Made by a program: the position numbers and the translations under genes | Source of the DNA: Bifidobacterium merycicum DSM 6492 | GTDB taxonomy: Bacteria > Actinomycetota > Actinomycetes > Actinomycetales > Bifidobacteriaceae | NCBI RefSeq assembly: GCF_900129045.1 | Contig: NZ_FQTX01000001.1 | Span: forward strand, 248,001 to 312,000 | DNA length: 64,000 bases | Direction: 5' to 3' | In this document: one piece after another, positions 51,082 to 61,089 of the stretch | How positions within the stretch are numbered: position 1 is the first letter of the stretch | Layout: each line of letters begins with the position of its first letter | Notes under the pieces: generated by a model | What the model saw: the letters and a program-made list of their open reading frames with translations, nothing else | Told to the model about the DNA's origin: nothing | The model's database searches: none

Positions 51082-52373
51082 GTGGAAACGAGGCAGCGGA
51101 CGAACTGTATTTGGACGCGGCATCCACGGAACCGGTGTCACGCGATGTGATCGAAGCCATGATGCCGTTCCTCACCGAGGCGTACGCGAATCCGCTGAGC
51201 GTGCACCAGCCGGGCAAAACCGCGGCGCGTGCGCTCAGTGCGGCCCGCGCCTCGCTGGCCGCCGATCTGGGGGCGCGCCCGGATGATGTGATCTTCACTT
51301 CGGGCGGCACCGAATCCGACAATCTCGCCGTCAAAGGCATCGCCATGGCTAGGATGCGCATGCTGCGCGACCGGTACGGTGAATCGGTGAAACCGCGCAT
51401 CCTCATCTCCGCGATCGAACATCCCGCCGTGGCGCAGTCGGCGGACTGGATGGAACGCTGGTTCGGCGTGGAAGTCGTGCGCATCCCCGTCGACGAACAA
51501 GCCCATATCGATATGGCGGCGTTGGAACGTGAACTCGCACAAGGCGATATGACCGACATCGGCAACGGCGAACACGAAACGGCCGGGCAGGGGAGCGGAA
51601 GCACACTCGCCCTGACCAACCGCACGCTGCTGGTATCCGTCATGCTCGCCAACAACGAGGTCGGCACCATCGAACCCGTCGACGAGATCGCCCGCATCAC
51701 GCACACCCACGGCGTACCCGTGCACGTCGACGCGGTGCAGGCGGCCGGGCAGATCCCGATCCGCATGCGCGACTGGGATGTGGACGCGCTGAGCATATCC
51801 GGGCATAAGTTCGGTACCCCGAAAGGGCTCGGCGCCTTGCTGCTGCGCGGCCGCACGCCGGTCGAACCGGTGCTGTCCGGCGGCGGGCAGGAGCGGGGAT
51901 TGCGATCCGGCACGCAGAACGTGGCCGGTGCCGTGGCGCTCGCCATCGCGTTGCATGAATCGAATGAGCGTATGGCCGGGCGATACCGGGCGTTGGCGGA
52001 GTCGCGCGACAGGCTGATGGATGCCGTGCTGCGCGTCGAGCCGAGGGCGCAGGTGACCGGTGACCCGAAACGCAGGCTTCCCGGTCACGCGTCGTTCGTG
52101 TTCCCCGGCCTGTCGGGTGAGGCTCTGCTGGTCGACTTGGATGCTCGGGGCATCGCCTGCTCATCCGGTTCGGCGTGTGCGCTCGGCCGCCATGAGGCGC
52201 CCGCCACGCTGTTGGCCATGGGATTCACCGCGCCGGTCGCGAAATCGGCGTTGCGCATGACCTTCCGCACGCCGCTTACACCCGAGCAGGTCAACCGCGT
52301 CGCCGCGGCCATCGAGGAATCCTGCCATTCGCTCACCCACGCGCACCCCTCCGCGCCTGCGGGCGCACGGTGA
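51078..52373 (+). CDS. Cysteine desulfurase (NifS/IscS-like)
   Basis: 431 residues. PLP enzyme: Lys in SISGHKFGTPKG (about 245), the catalytic Cys in ACSSGSACALG (about 365). Coupled to nadC (ATGA at 51078). Desulfurases in nad operons (NadS type) supply sulfur for the iron-sulfur cluster of NadA. Confidence 0.9.
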   Translation: MSGNEAADELYLDAASTEPVSRDVIEAMMPFLTEAYANPLSVHQPGKTAARALSAARASLAADLGARPDDVIFTSGGTESDNLAVKGIAMARMRMLRDRYGESVKPRILISAIEHPAVAQSADWMERWFGVEVVRIPVDEQAHIDMAALERELAQGDMTDIGNGEHETAGQGSGSTLALTNRTLLVSVMLANNEVGTIEPVDEIARITHTHGVPVHVDAVQAAGQIPIRMRDWDVDALSISGHKFGTPKGLGALLLRGRTPVEPVLSGGGQERGLRSGTQNVAGAVALAIALHESNERMAGRYRALAESRDRLMDAVLRVEPRAQVTGDPKRRLPGHASFVFPGLSGEALLVDLDARGIACSSGSACALGRHEAPATLLAMGFTAPVAKSALRMTFRTPLTPEQVNRVAAAIEESCHSLTHAHPSAPAGAR

Positions 52374-52384
52374 TCCCGTGATGC

Positions 52385-52431
52385 CATGTCGCCCGCCGAA
52401 ACGATCATCGGTCGATTCGGCGGGCGACATG
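52385..52431. terminator. Hairpin between desulfurase and hydrolase genes
   Basis: CATGTCGCCCGCCGAA and TTCGGCGGGCGACATG, a perfect 16-bp stem with a 15-base loop. No T-run, convergent genes on both sides. Confidence 0.7.
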
Positions 52432-52459
52432 CGTTCCAGTATTCCGTTATTGCGCCGTT

Positions 52460-53134
52460 TTACGCCCGATCGGCATCGAACAGCTTGGCGTCGAACAGCC
52501 ACGAACGCAACGCCGCGATCTCCCCATCGTCGATGCCATGACCCAGGCCGGGGCACACATGGTGGAACAGTCTGCCGGTCCGCGCGAGCACCTCATGCGC
52601 ATTGCGCTGGTCATCGGCGGGAATCGTATGATCCCCATCCCCGTAACACAACGCGAACCGGGTGGAGCCATCTATGGTCTTCGCATCCTCCTCGCCCTTG
52701 AACGATGGGCTCATCAGCACCGCCGCATCGAACATGTCGGGATGTTCCAACACCATGCGATACGACAGATACCCACCTTGGGAGAAACCGATGAGCACCT
52801 TGCGGAAGCGGTCATAGACGGGGGAGTGCAGCAGTTCCACCCCCGCCTCGCCCACGTGGGTGCATTCACGCCGGCGCTCCGCCACCCCGCAGCCATCCGG
52901 ATACCAGTAGCTGCCGCCGGTGAACGGCCTGTCATACGTGCCGTGGAACGACAAATAGTTCGGTTCACGGCCCGTGCCCGCATACAACGCGTCGATGACG
53001 CGGATCATCTCATGCTCGTCGTTGCCGAACCCATGGAAGCCGAGCAGCAGCACATCGTCATCGTGTTCGACATCGACGCTCGCCATCATCCTGAGCCGTA
53101 CGCCGTGACGGCCATTTCCAGCATGATCGGTCAA
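52460..53134 (-). CDS. Alpha/beta hydrolase, phospholipase/carboxylesterase type
   Basis: 224 residues. Nucleophile motif GFSQGGYLS (Ser at about 125), LLLGFHGFGNDEHEM as the oxyanion-hole strand, and a C-terminal GLGHGI for His. The start is not an ATG: TTG at 53134 is preceded by GGGAGG 6 bases upstream, whereas the ATG pair at 53086-53089 lies against AGG. Substrate unknown. Confidence 0.78.
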   Translation of the reverse strand: MTDHAGNGRHGVRLRMMASVDVEHDDDVLLLGFHGFGNDEHEMIRVIDALYAGTGREPNYLSFHGTYDRPFTGGSYWYPDGCGVAERRRECTHVGEAGVELLHSPVYDRFRKVLIGFSQGGYLSYRMVLEHPDMFDAAVLMSPSFKGEEDAKTIDGSTRFALCYGDGDHTIPADDQRNAHEVLARTGRLFHHVCPGLGHGIDDGEIAALRSWLFDAKLFDADRA

Positions 53135-53312
53135 TCGGAACCTCCCTCGAACATGCGGGACGCGAACGGCGCGCAAAGCCCGGAACCAAGCGGCCCGCAC
53201 GGGCGCTGTCGCATTACCTCGCTAGTATTGGCTCGGTTTATGTGTAAGTGCAGATAATCAATCACGTACCGAACATTACGCAACAAGAACAGTAATACTA
53301 AGAGAGGTTTCG

Positions 53313-55241
53313 ATGGCGGTTCGCGGCGATATTCGAAATGTAGCGATTGTGGCACACGTCGATCACGGCAAGACCACGCTGGTCAATGCCATGCTTCAGC
53401 AGTCCCACGTGTTCAACGAGCGTGAGGAAGTGCCGGATCGTGTGATGGATTCCAACGATCTGGAACGCGAGAAGGGCATCACCATCCTCGCCAAGAACAC
53501 CGCCGTGGAATACAACGGCCCGATGGCCGCCAAGTACGGCTGCCCCGACGGCATCACCCTCAACATCATCGACACCCCCGGCCACGCCGATTTCGGCGGC
53601 GAGGTCGAGCGCGGCATCTCCATGGTCGACGGCGTGGTCCTGCTCGTTGACGCCTCCGAAGGCCCGCTGCCGCAGACCCGTTTCGTGCTGCGCAAGGCCC
53701 TCGAAGCCAAGCTGCCGGTCATCCTGTGCGTGAACAAGGTCGACCGTCCCGACGCCCGTATCGAGGAAGTCGTCGGCGAAACCTCCGATCTGCTGCTCGG
53801 TCTGGCCGATGATGTGCAACACGAAGGCATCGACCTCGACCTCGACCAGCTGCTCGAAATGCCGGTCATCTACTGCGCAGCCAAGGCCGGTTACGCCTCC
53901 ACCAACCAGCCCACCGACGGTGGTCTGCCGGACAACGACAACCTCGAACCGCTGTTCGAAGCCATCATCTCCACCATCCCCGCCCCGGAATACGAGGAAG
54001 GCGCACCGCTGCAGGCCCACGTCGCCAACATCGACTCCTCCGACTTCCTCGGCCGACTCGGCCTGGTCCGCATCTACAACGGCACCCTGGAGAAGGGCAA
54101 GACCTACGGTCTGAGCCGTGTGGACGGATCCATCGAAAACTTCCGCGTGTCCGAACTGCTGCGCACGCAGGGTCTGGACCGCCTCCCGGTCGAATCCGCG
54201 GGCCCCGGCGACATCGTCGCCGTCGCCGGCGTGAACGACATCATGATCGGTGAAACCATCGTCGACCCCAACGATCCGAAGCCGCTGCCGCTCATCCACG
54301 TCGACGACCCAGCCATCTCCATGACCTTCGGCATCAACGACTCCCCGCTGGCCGGCACCGAAGGCAAGGACCACAAGCTCACCGCCCGCATGATCAAGGA
54401 TCGTCTGGACCGCGAGCTCATCGGCAACGTGTCCATCAAGGTGCTGCCGACCGACAGACCGGACGCTTGGGAAGTCCAGGGCCGTGGCGAACTCGCCCTG
54501 GCCGTGCTCGCCGAGCAGATGCGCCGCGAAGGCTACGAGCTGACCGTCGGTCGCCCGCAGGTGGTCACCAAGACCATCGACGGTGTGATCAATGAGCCGA
54601 TGGAAAACACCACCATCGACGTGCCGGAAGAGTACATGGGCACCGTCACCCAGCTCATGGCCGACCGTAAGGGCCGCATGGACAACATGACCAACCACGG
54701 TTCCGGCTGGGTGCGTCTGCAGTTCACCGTGCCGTCCCGTGGCCTGATCGGCTTCCGTACCGCGCTGCTGTCCGCCACCCGCGGCACCGGCATTTCCTCC
54801 TCGCTTTCCGCAGGCTACGCCCCGTGGGCCGGCGCCATCACCATCCGCCAGAACGGCTCCATGGTGAGCGACCGTCAGGGCGTCGCCACCCCGTACGCCA
54901 TGCAGCGCCTGCAGGCTCGCGGCAACTTCTTCGTCGAACCGCAGTCCCCGGTGTATGAAGGCCAGGTCGTGGGCGTGAACAACAAGCCCGACGAGCTCGA
55001 CGTGAACATCACGCTGGCCAAGCACATGACCAACATGCGTTCCGCCACCGCCGACGTGCTGGAAACCCTGACCCCGCCGATCAAGATGAGCCTCGAAGAG
55101 TCCTTGGACTTCGCCAACGAGGACGAGTGCGTGGAAGTGACCCCGGAGTCCATCCGCGTGCGCAAGATCATCCTCAACCGCGAGGACTGGTACAAGTGGC
55201 GCGCCAAGCAGCGTCGGCAGAACGCTCAGAACAATAAGTGA
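53313..55241 (+). CDS. typA: Ribosome-associated GTPase TypA/BipA
   Basis: 642 residues. Translation-factor GTPase involved in ribosome assembly and stress. G-domain [11 protein letters not shown] (G1), DTPGHADF (G3), [10 protein letters not shown] (G4); EF-G-like domains follow and the C-terminal [18 protein letters not shown] is specific for TypA. Start at 53313, AGAGG upstream. The long opposite-strand frame here is a shadow. Confidence 0.95.
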   Translation: MAVRGDIRNVAIVAHVDHGKTTLVNAMLQQSHVFNEREEVPDRVMDSNDLEREKGITILAKNTAVEYNGPMAAKYGCPDGITLNIIDTPGHADFGGEVERGISMVDGVVLLVDASEGPLPQTRFVLRKALEAKLPVILCVNKVDRPDARIEEVVGETSDLLLGLADDVQHEGIDLDLDQLLEMPVIYCAAKAGYASTNQPTDGGLPDNDNLEPLFEAIISTIPAPEYEEGAPLQAHVANIDSSDFLGRLGLVRIYNGTLEKGKTYGLSRVDGSIENFRVSELLRTQGLDRLPVESAGPGDIVAVAGVNDIMIGETIVDPNDPKPLPLIHVDDPAISMTFGINDSPLAGTEGKDHKLTARMIKDRLDRELIGNVSIKVLPTDRPDAWEVQGRGELALAVLAEQMRREGYELTVGRPQVVTKTIDGVINEPMENTTIDVPEEYMGTVTQLMADRKGRMDNMTNHGSGWVRLQFTVPSRGLIGFRTALLSATRGTGISSSLSAGYAPWAGAITIRQNGSMVSDRQGVATPYAMQRLQARGNFFVEPQSPVYEGQVVGVNNKPDELDVNITLAKHMTNMRSATADVLETLTPPIKMSLEESLDFANEDECVEVTPESIRVRKIILNREDWYKWRAKQRRQNAQNNK

Positions 55242-55264
55242 TCTGAGCATTCTGAGTGAGGCGT

Positions 55265-55294
55265 AAGGCCTCTTCCCGTATGGGAAGAGGCCTT
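55265..55294 (+). terminator. Terminator of typA
   Basis: AAGGCCTCTTCCC and GGGAAGAGGCCTT, 13-bp stem with a 4-base loop, followed by TTGTTG. Confidence 0.92.
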
Positions 55295-55361
55295 TTGTTG
55301 TTCATGGTCCGTTGTTCCCGGAACGCGAACGTTCTCGCCCACCGGCGGTAGAGTCAGGGGT

Positions 55362-55832
55362 ATGAGTCGCAGGAACAACGAATCCCTGATGCCCTGGTCG
55401 CATCGCCAAAGCCCGTTCATGCAGATGTTCATCACCATGCTCGCCGGGGCCGCCAGCGCGTTCATCGGCACCATCGCGCACCGCATGGGTGCGTTCATGA
55501 ACATTCCCTACGGGCTGGTGATCGCGCTGCTCATCCTCGGCATATCCACCTGGTGCGCACGGGCCCGCATGGGCTCCACCGGCATCGGCGTGCATCTGAT
55601 CGCATCCTCCATCACCGCATGGGGCGTGGCCATCTGCGGTGTGAACGGCAGCGCCCTCACCCCGGTCGGCTTCTCCGGCAGCGTGCCGTTCTTCAGCCAG
55701 AACGTGGGATACCTATGGCTGTACGGGCTGGTCGTGCTTCAGGTCATCATGCTGTTCCTGCCGCGCAAGTGGTTCATGATCCCGCCGCGCAAGGAATACA
55801 CGACGGCCGCGAAACGCACGTCACGACCGTGA
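55362..55832 (+). CDS. Four-helix membrane protein of unknown function
   Basis: 156 residues. About four membrane segments (25-45, 50-66, 75-98, 118-138) and a basic C-terminus (PRKWFMIPPRKEYTT). Family not recognised with certainty; small proteins of this kind are conserved in actinobacteria. Gene 82 bp upstream of pheA in the same direction. Confidence 0.75.
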   Translation: MSRRNNESLMPWSHRQSPFMQMFITMLAGAASAFIGTIAHRMGAFMNIPYGLVIALLILGISTWCARARMGSTGIGVHLIASSITAWGVAICGVNGSALTPVGFSGSVPFFSQNVGYLWLYGLVVLQVIMLFLPRKWFMIPPRKEYTTAAKRTSRP

Positions 55833-55913
55833 CGTTCCGCCCCGCATCGCGGTTCGACGCCGCGCAACGGAACAATACCGGCGCGCGCACGCGACGCGCG
55901 GTACGGTGATGAT

Positions 55914-56891
55914 ATGACCCATAAGCAACTGACCTATCTTGGGCCGGAAGGCACCTTCACCCATCAGGCCGCCATCGAGGCGGGCAACCTCCTGACGGAA
56001 CAGTACGGCATCGACACGCCGGAACTGGTGGCCGCACCCGATGCGCCCGCCATCATGACCTCGGTGCAATCCGGCGAATCCTGGGGCGTGATCGCTTGGG
56101 AGAACAACGTCGAAGGGTATGTGATGCCCAATCTCGACGCCCTGATCGACGCCCATGACGCCGCCGGACTCGCACGCGTCGGCGTCGACATCTCCTTCAA
56201 CGCCTTCGTCACGCGCGGCGCTTCGCGCGATATCGACGGCCTGACCGTCAGCGCCCACTCGCATGGGCTCGCGCAATGCAAACGGTTCATCGCCGACCAT
56301 CATCTGAAACCCACGCCAGCATCGTCGAACGCTGCCGCATGCCGTGACCTGCAACCCGGTGGTGTGGCCCTCGGCCCGCGCATCTGCGGCGACCTGTACG
56401 GCCTCGACCTGGTGGAGGAGCGCGTGGACGATTTCGACGGCGCGCACACCGATTTCCTCGTCATCGCCCCGCGCGACGACGTCATGGCATACTCTTCGCG
56501 GGCGCGGGAACGCGAATTCGAAACCGTGATCACCTTCATCCCCCTGGCCACAGGCCCGGGCGTCGTCGCCAACTTGTTGGACGTGCTGCGCGACTGCGGG
56601 CTGAACATGACCAGTCTCATCTCACGCCCGATCAAAGGCCATGACGGTACCTACAGCTTCATCATCACACTTGACGCCGCGCCTTGGGAACCACGGTTCC
56701 GCGACATGCTCGTCGAAGTCGCGGAACACGGCGATTGGGCGAAAACCATCGCCGTATACCCGCGTAGGGAACGGCCGAATCCGCCGGTCGACTCGTGGAT
56801 GCTGCCCGAAGGCGGCATCAGGCTCGACTCCTCGAAACTGGAATCGGATTGGCAGTCGGAACAACGCGCAAGAAGGGAATTGCTGTGGTAG
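55914..56891 (+). CDS. pheA: Prephenate dehydratase
   Basis: 325 residues. Phenylalanine synthesis: prephenate to phenylpyruvate. PDT domain opening YLGPEGTFTHQAA, and an ACT domain (about 205-275: GPGVVANLLDVLRDCGLNM, LISRPIKGHDGTY). At the place of the usual T-R-F motif the sequence reads HTDFLVIAP; the catalytic Thr is kept. Overlaps tyrA by 7 bp. Confidence 0.9.
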   Translation: MTHKQLTYLGPEGTFTHQAAIEAGNLLTEQYGIDTPELVAAPDAPAIMTSVQSGESWGVIAWENNVEGYVMPNLDALIDAHDAAGLARVGVDISFNAFVTRGASRDIDGLTVSAHSHGLAQCKRFIADHHLKPTPASSNAAACRDLQPGGVALGPRICGDLYGLDLVEERVDDFDGAHTDFLVIAPRDDVMAYSSRAREREFETVITFIPLATGPGVVANLLDVLRDCGLNMTSLISRPIKGHDGTYSFIITLDAAPWEPRFRDMLVEVAEHGDWAKTIAVYPRRERPNPPVDSWMLPEGGIRLDSSKLESDWQSEQRARRELLW

Positions 56892-57871
56892 AGCAGGTAG
56901 GCATCATAGGACTCGGACTGATCGGCGGTTCACTGGCGCGCAGATTGAACGAGCGCGGCATCGACGTGACCGCATGGAACCATCGTCCGCACCCGTATGC
57001 GGCGGCGTGTGCTGAAGGCATCCGCTGCGTCGACACGTTGCGTGAACTCGTCGCCGCGGGCCCGCAGGTGCTGGTGCTGTGCAATCCGTTGAAAGCCATG
57101 CCGGCGATCCTGGACGAACTTCAACCGCTACTGGCCGCACACCCCGAGATCACGCTCACCGACGTCGGCAGCGTCAAAGGCATGGTGCGCGAACAGGTCG
57201 AACAGGCCGGACTGGGGGAGTGGTACGTCGGCGCACACCCCATGGCGGGCAACGAACTGTCCGGCTGGACCGCCGCCGACCCCAGCCTGTACGACGGGGC
57301 ATTATGGGCGATCACCGTCGACGCGAACACGGCTTACGAACGTTTCCTCGCCGTCGCCGAACTCATCGTCGAGGATTGCGGCAACCGTCTCATTGTATTG
57401 GACGACGCCACGCATGACCGCGCGGCCGGACTCATCAGCCATATGCCGCACGTGGTGGCCACCTCGCTCATCAACGAGCTGGTCGGCAACCGTGACCGCA
57501 ACATCGCCGCGGCGCTCGCCGCCGGATCATGGCGTGACATGACGCGTGTGGCGCTCACTGATCCGAACCGCACCCGCGCCATGGTGGAGGAGGATCGGGT
57601 CAACGTCGAACACCTGTTGCGCAGCATGGCCGAGCGACTGACTGCGGTGGCCGACGAACTGCGTGACGGCGACGCCGACGCGTTGGGGGATTTCTTCACC
57701 GAAGGCCAGCCGTTCCGCGACTACAAGGCGGCGAAAGGACAGGACGGCGGCGAACTGGCCATTCCCGAACACGGGTGGCGGCAGGCGCTGCTGGAATCCG
57801 CACGTCGCGGCGAAGCCATCATCGGTTTCATCGACGAACATACCGTGCGGCTGCGCGTCCACGCGATGTGA
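56885..57871 (+). CDS. tyrA: Prephenate dehydrogenase
   Basis: 328 residues. Tyrosine synthesis: prephenate to 4-hydroxyphenylpyruvate with NAD. VGIIGLGLIGGSLARRL nucleotide site; GAHPMAGNELSGWTAA has the His. GTG start at 56885 within pheA, AGAAGGGA 8 bases upstream, giving a tight pheA-tyrA pair. Confidence 0.92.
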   Translation: MVEQVGIIGLGLIGGSLARRLNERGIDVTAWNHRPHPYAAACAEGIRCVDTLRELVAAGPQVLVLCNPLKAMPAILDELQPLLAAHPEITLTDVGSVKGMVREQVEQAGLGEWYVGAHPMAGNELSGWTAADPSLYDGALWAITVDANTAYERFLAVAELIVEDCGNRLIVLDDATHDRAAGLISHMPHVVATSLINELVGNRDRNIAAALAAGSWRDMTRVALTDPNRTRAMVEEDRVNVEHLLRSMAERLTAVADELRDGDADALGDFFTEGQPFRDYKAAKGQDGGELAIPEHGWRQALLESARRGEAIIGFIDEHTVRLRVHAM

Positions 57872-57897
57872 CGCGGCGTTCATACGGAATATGGATT

Positions 57898-57935
57898 GGG
57901 GGCTGGCCTCCCGGCGATGCCGGGGACCAGCCCCC
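57898..57935. terminator. GC-rich hairpin after tyrA
   Basis: GGGGGCTGG and CCAGCCCCC around an inner CCCGGC/GCCGGG stem. No T-run on the plus side. Convergent genes. Confidence 0.65.
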
Positions 57936-57955
57936 ATCGAAGTGCGGGCGATCGG

Positions 57956-58216
57956 CTACTTTTTCTCCCGCACCACGTGTGGACGTTCCGGAATCGGTTT
58001 CAACCGGGCGATGGTGTCCGCCTCGATCCGTACGCGCTGCGCCGGGCGCGAGCCATTGGCGGCGGCATCGCGCATCAGTTCGAGCGTATAGCCGTTCCAT
58101 GATTCCACGTGCCCCACGTAATCACGGAACTTGGTGCGCCCGTCCTGCGGGTCCACCCCTTCGATCACACGCACCACGATGCGTGCGCCGGTCGGAATCT
58201 CACGAGGTAAAGCCAT
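57956..58216 (-). CDS. Small conserved protein of unknown function
   Basis: 86 residues, basic with a beta-rich pattern (ARIVVRVIEGVDPQDGRTKFRD, RDYVGHVESW, VRIEADTIARLKPIP). No membrane helices or known motif. AAGGAGG upstream of 58216. Only 11 bp after the permease stop, so it is the last gene of that operon. A role linked to the exporter cannot be shown. Confidence 0.7.
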   Translation of the reverse strand: MALPREIPTGARIVVRVIEGVDPQDGRTKFRDYVGHVESWNGYTLELMRDAAANGSRPAQRVRIEADTIARLKPIPERPHVVREKK

Positions 58217-58227
58217 GAGGAGCCTCC

Positions 58228-61089
58228 TTACTCCGAAGCGACGGCGTCAAGCACCGGTGCCTTCAACGCACGGCGTGCGGGAGGCAGCGAAGCGAGAACG
58301 CCTATACCTATCGACAGTAGCAGGAACACGCCGAGTTGTCCCCACGGAATCGCCAAATGCTCCATGCCGCTGGACCTGTAGGTCTGTTGGATCACCACGC
58401 CGGCCGCGGTTCCCGTCACCAGTCCGAGTACCGTGCCGAGCACCGAGATAAGTGCCGCTTCGATGGCCAACATGCCACGGATCGTCGCCTTGGACGTGCC
58501 GATGGCGCGTAGCAGGCCGATCTCGCGTGTACGTTCCGACACGCTCAGCGACAGCGTGTTCACGATGCCGAAGATCGCGATGACGATGGACAAGGCCAGC
58601 AGCGCGTACAGCACGATCAGCATCTGATCGACGAGCGAACTCACCGTGGACTTGTATTCGTCATGGTTCTTCACGCTCAGCACGTAATACGGTTTCGTCT
58701 GCTTGAGAATCTTCGCGCGCAGTCCGTCCACGTCGGAACCCTTGCGTGCGGTGACGAACAGCATGATGGTGAACATGGCCTCCTTGTTGGTCAGCTTCTC
58801 CGCCTGTTCGTCGTTCATGAGCACCATGGTGCGGTAGATCGAATTGGAGATGACCGCGCCGATGCGTTTGACGGCCTTGGTCGGTTCCTCGCGTGTTGTG
58901 ATCAGCGTGGACGGGTCGACGTTTCGGGCGTCGTCGACGACCTTCTGCGCTTCGTCGCCTTTGGCCTTCGCTCCGGCGACATCGCCCTGCGCGAGCAACG
59001 CCTGCGCCTCGGCCTGCAACGCCTGGGCATTGGACTGCACCTTCGCCTGGTAATCGGCTTGCGCCTTCGCCGTGGCATCCTTGTCGACCACCACGCGCTT
59101 GCCGGTGATCGTGACCTTGTCGCCGAGCTTCCAGCCGCGATCCTCCATGAGCTTCTCGCCCACGACGAGCTCGCCCGCGCGAAGCGCCTTGTCGGCATCG
59201 CCCTGGGTGGACGTGGGGTCCATCACATCGGAGAACACGGTGGGCTGTTCGGCGAACGCCATGGCCGACTTGCCGTCGAATTTCACGCTCGGCATCATGC
59301 GGCTGACGGATACGGATTTCACATCCTTGATGCTTGTGATGCCTGCGACGGCCTTGTCCGGAATCCGTCCGTTGTTCGAATAGACGATGTAATCGGTCCG
59401 CAGTTCGTTGTCGATGAGGCCCGCCACGGAGGCGTTCACCGAGGATGCCACCACGCCGAGGCAGCTGACGATCGCCACGCCTACGAACAGTGCCGCCGCG
59501 GTGTTCGAGGTGCGGCGCTTCTGTCGTGAAAGATTACGCATCGCCAAACGTCCGGCGACGGGGAACAGCAGGGAGGGAAGCCAGCCGAGCAACACGCTTG
59601 CCGCATTCACCAGGGCCGGGCCGATCATGATCACGCCGATCACCACGCAGGCGGCGCCAATGCCCAGCGTCCAACCGGTGCCGAGCATTTTCGCCAGCGC
59701 ATTCACCGGGGCGAACGGTGTCGGATCGCCGCTGCCGGATGCGCCGATACGCCAGCACAACACCCACGACGCCGCGCCGATCAGCGTGACGACGGTGCCG
59801 GCCACGGCACGCGGCACCACGGACGGCTCCGGATTCACGGTTTCGTTCATCGCCTGGATCGGCGGGGCCATCGCGGCCCTGCGTGCGGGAAGCGCCGCGC
59901 CGATCACTGCCACCGCGACGCCGACCAGCAATCCGACGAGCATATCGTTCGGCGTCGGCGCGACCGAACCGGTCAACGGCATGCCGATGCGGGCCAGCAG
60001 TGTGGCGATGGCCTTGACCATACCCCAGCCGAGCGCGATGCCCGCCACGGATCCGGCCAATCCCAAGAGCAATGCCTGGATGATTACGGTGAGGAACACC
60101 TGCCCGCCGGACGCGCCGATCGAACGGAGCAGCGCATACCCGCGCATGGATTCGCGCACGATCATGGAGAAGGTGTTCGCGATGATGAACGAGCCGACGA
60201 ACAGGGCGATCACCGCGAAGATGAGGATCAACGGCTGGATGAAGCCCAGCATCTCCTTATTGCTTTTGGAACTTTCGTCGCGCATCTGGTCGCCGGTGAT
60301 CGCATGCGCCTTCGCCGAGGCGGGAAGCGCCTTGTCGATGCGGTCGGCGAGCTCGCGTTGCTGGTCGGCGTCGAGCGGTGAACCACCGTTGGCGGAGCCA
60401 TACACGTTGATGGTCTGCGTGCGGCCGCTTTGCCCGCTGCTCTGCTCGCATAGATCCTTGACCACGCTGCCGGGAAGCCCGATAAGCAACGCGCCGGCCT
60501 GCGAGGATTCGGTGGAGAACACACCCACGACCTTCACATCCTCGGGGCCGGACGGGTAGACGAGTTTGGTGGTGTCGCCGACATGCAGACCGGACTGTTC
60601 GACGGCGAAGGAATGCAGGGCGACCTCATGGCGGTTCTTCGGCCATCGGCCCTCATCGAGCCGCGCGGAACGCCATGCTTTGCCGTCGACCCCGGTGGTG
60701 CTGCCGGACATGCCGCCCGAAACGGCGTTGCCGTCCTTGCCGACCAACGTCAGCCTGCCGCTGATCGAAATGTCGGTGCTGACGGAATCCACGCCCTTCA
60801 CCTTGCCGATGACGGATACGAGCGAGGTGTCGATGTCGTTGTATGCCGTGGTGCCGGAGGAGGAACCGGAATCGGATGAATCCTGATCCCCGTCCTGCTG
60901 TTTCTCGGTGCCGCGCACGTACACGTCATGGTCGGCGTTGGTGGCCATCATCTCGTCGACCTGATTGTTGAGCATCTCGCGGAAGCAGAACGAGCCGACC
61001 ACGAACGAGACGCCGAGCGCGATGGCGACGATGGATAGGAGAAAACGTGAGAAATGGGCGCGTGCGTCGCGCAGGCCTACTCGAATCAT
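58228..61089 (-). CDS. Large ABC permease with two FtsX domains
   Basis: 953 residues. N-terminal helix (about 14-35), extracellular domain, FtsX core 1 (about 280-410), two helices (about 435-505), helix near 545, second extracellular domain, and FtsX core 2 (about 820-945), the ten-helix layout of LolE/MacB double permeases. The second extracellular domain has an Ala/Gln/Lys-rich heptad segment of about 50 residues (ADYQAKVQSNAQALQAEAQA and on) that would form a coiled coil. Start overlaps the ATPase stop (ATGA). Substrate unknown; envelope lipid or peptide. Confidence 0.88.
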   Translation of the reverse strand: MIRVGLRDARAHFSRFLLSIVAIALGVSFVVGSFCFREMLNNQVDEMMATNADHDVYVRGTEKQQDGDQDSSDSGSSSGTTAYNDIDTSLVSVIGKVKGVDSVSTDISISGRLTLVGKDGNAVSGGMSGSTTGVDGKAWRSARLDEGRWPKNRHEVALHSFAVEQSGLHVGDTTKLVYPSGPEDVKVVGVFSTESSQAGALLIGLPGSVVKDLCEQSSGQSGRTQTINVYGSANGGSPLDADQQRELADRIDKALPASAKAHAITGDQMRDESSKSNKEMLGFIQPLILIFAVIALFVGSFIIANTFSMIVRESMRGYALLRSIGASGGQVFLTVIIQALLLGLAGSVAGIALGWGMVKAIATLLARIGMPLTGSVAPTPNDMLVGLLVGVAVAVIGAALPARRAAMAPPIQAMNETVNPEPSVVPRAVAGTVVTLIGAASWVLCWRIGASGSGDPTPFAPVNALAKMLGTGWTLGIGAACVVIGVIMIGPALVNAASVLLGWLPSLLFPVAGRLAMRNLSRQKRRTSNTAAALFVGVAIVSCLGVVASSVNASVAGLIDNELRTDYIVYSNNGRIPDKAVAGITSIKDVKSVSVSRMMPSVKFDGKSAMAFAEQPTVFSDVMDPTSTQGDADKALRAGELVVGEKLMEDRGWKLGDKVTITGKRVVVDKDATAKAQADYQAKVQSNAQALQAEAQALLAQGDVAGAKAKGDEAQKVVDDARNVDPSTLITTREEPTKAVKRIGAVISNSIYRTMVLMNDEQAEKLTNKEAMFTIMLFVTARKGSDVDGLRAKILKQTKPYYVLSVKNHDEYKSTVSSLVDQMLIVLYALLALSIVIAIFGIVNTLSLSVSERTREIGLLRAIGTSKATIRGMLAIEAALISVLGTVLGLVTGTAAGVVIQQTYRSSGMEHLAIPWGQLGVFLLLSIGIGVLASLPPARRALKAPVLDAVASE

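Noticed and set aside
53298-55250. 650-residue open frame on the minus strand
   Set aside because: Antisense of typA; composition is shadow-like (Val/Gly/Asp/His-rich) with no family motif.
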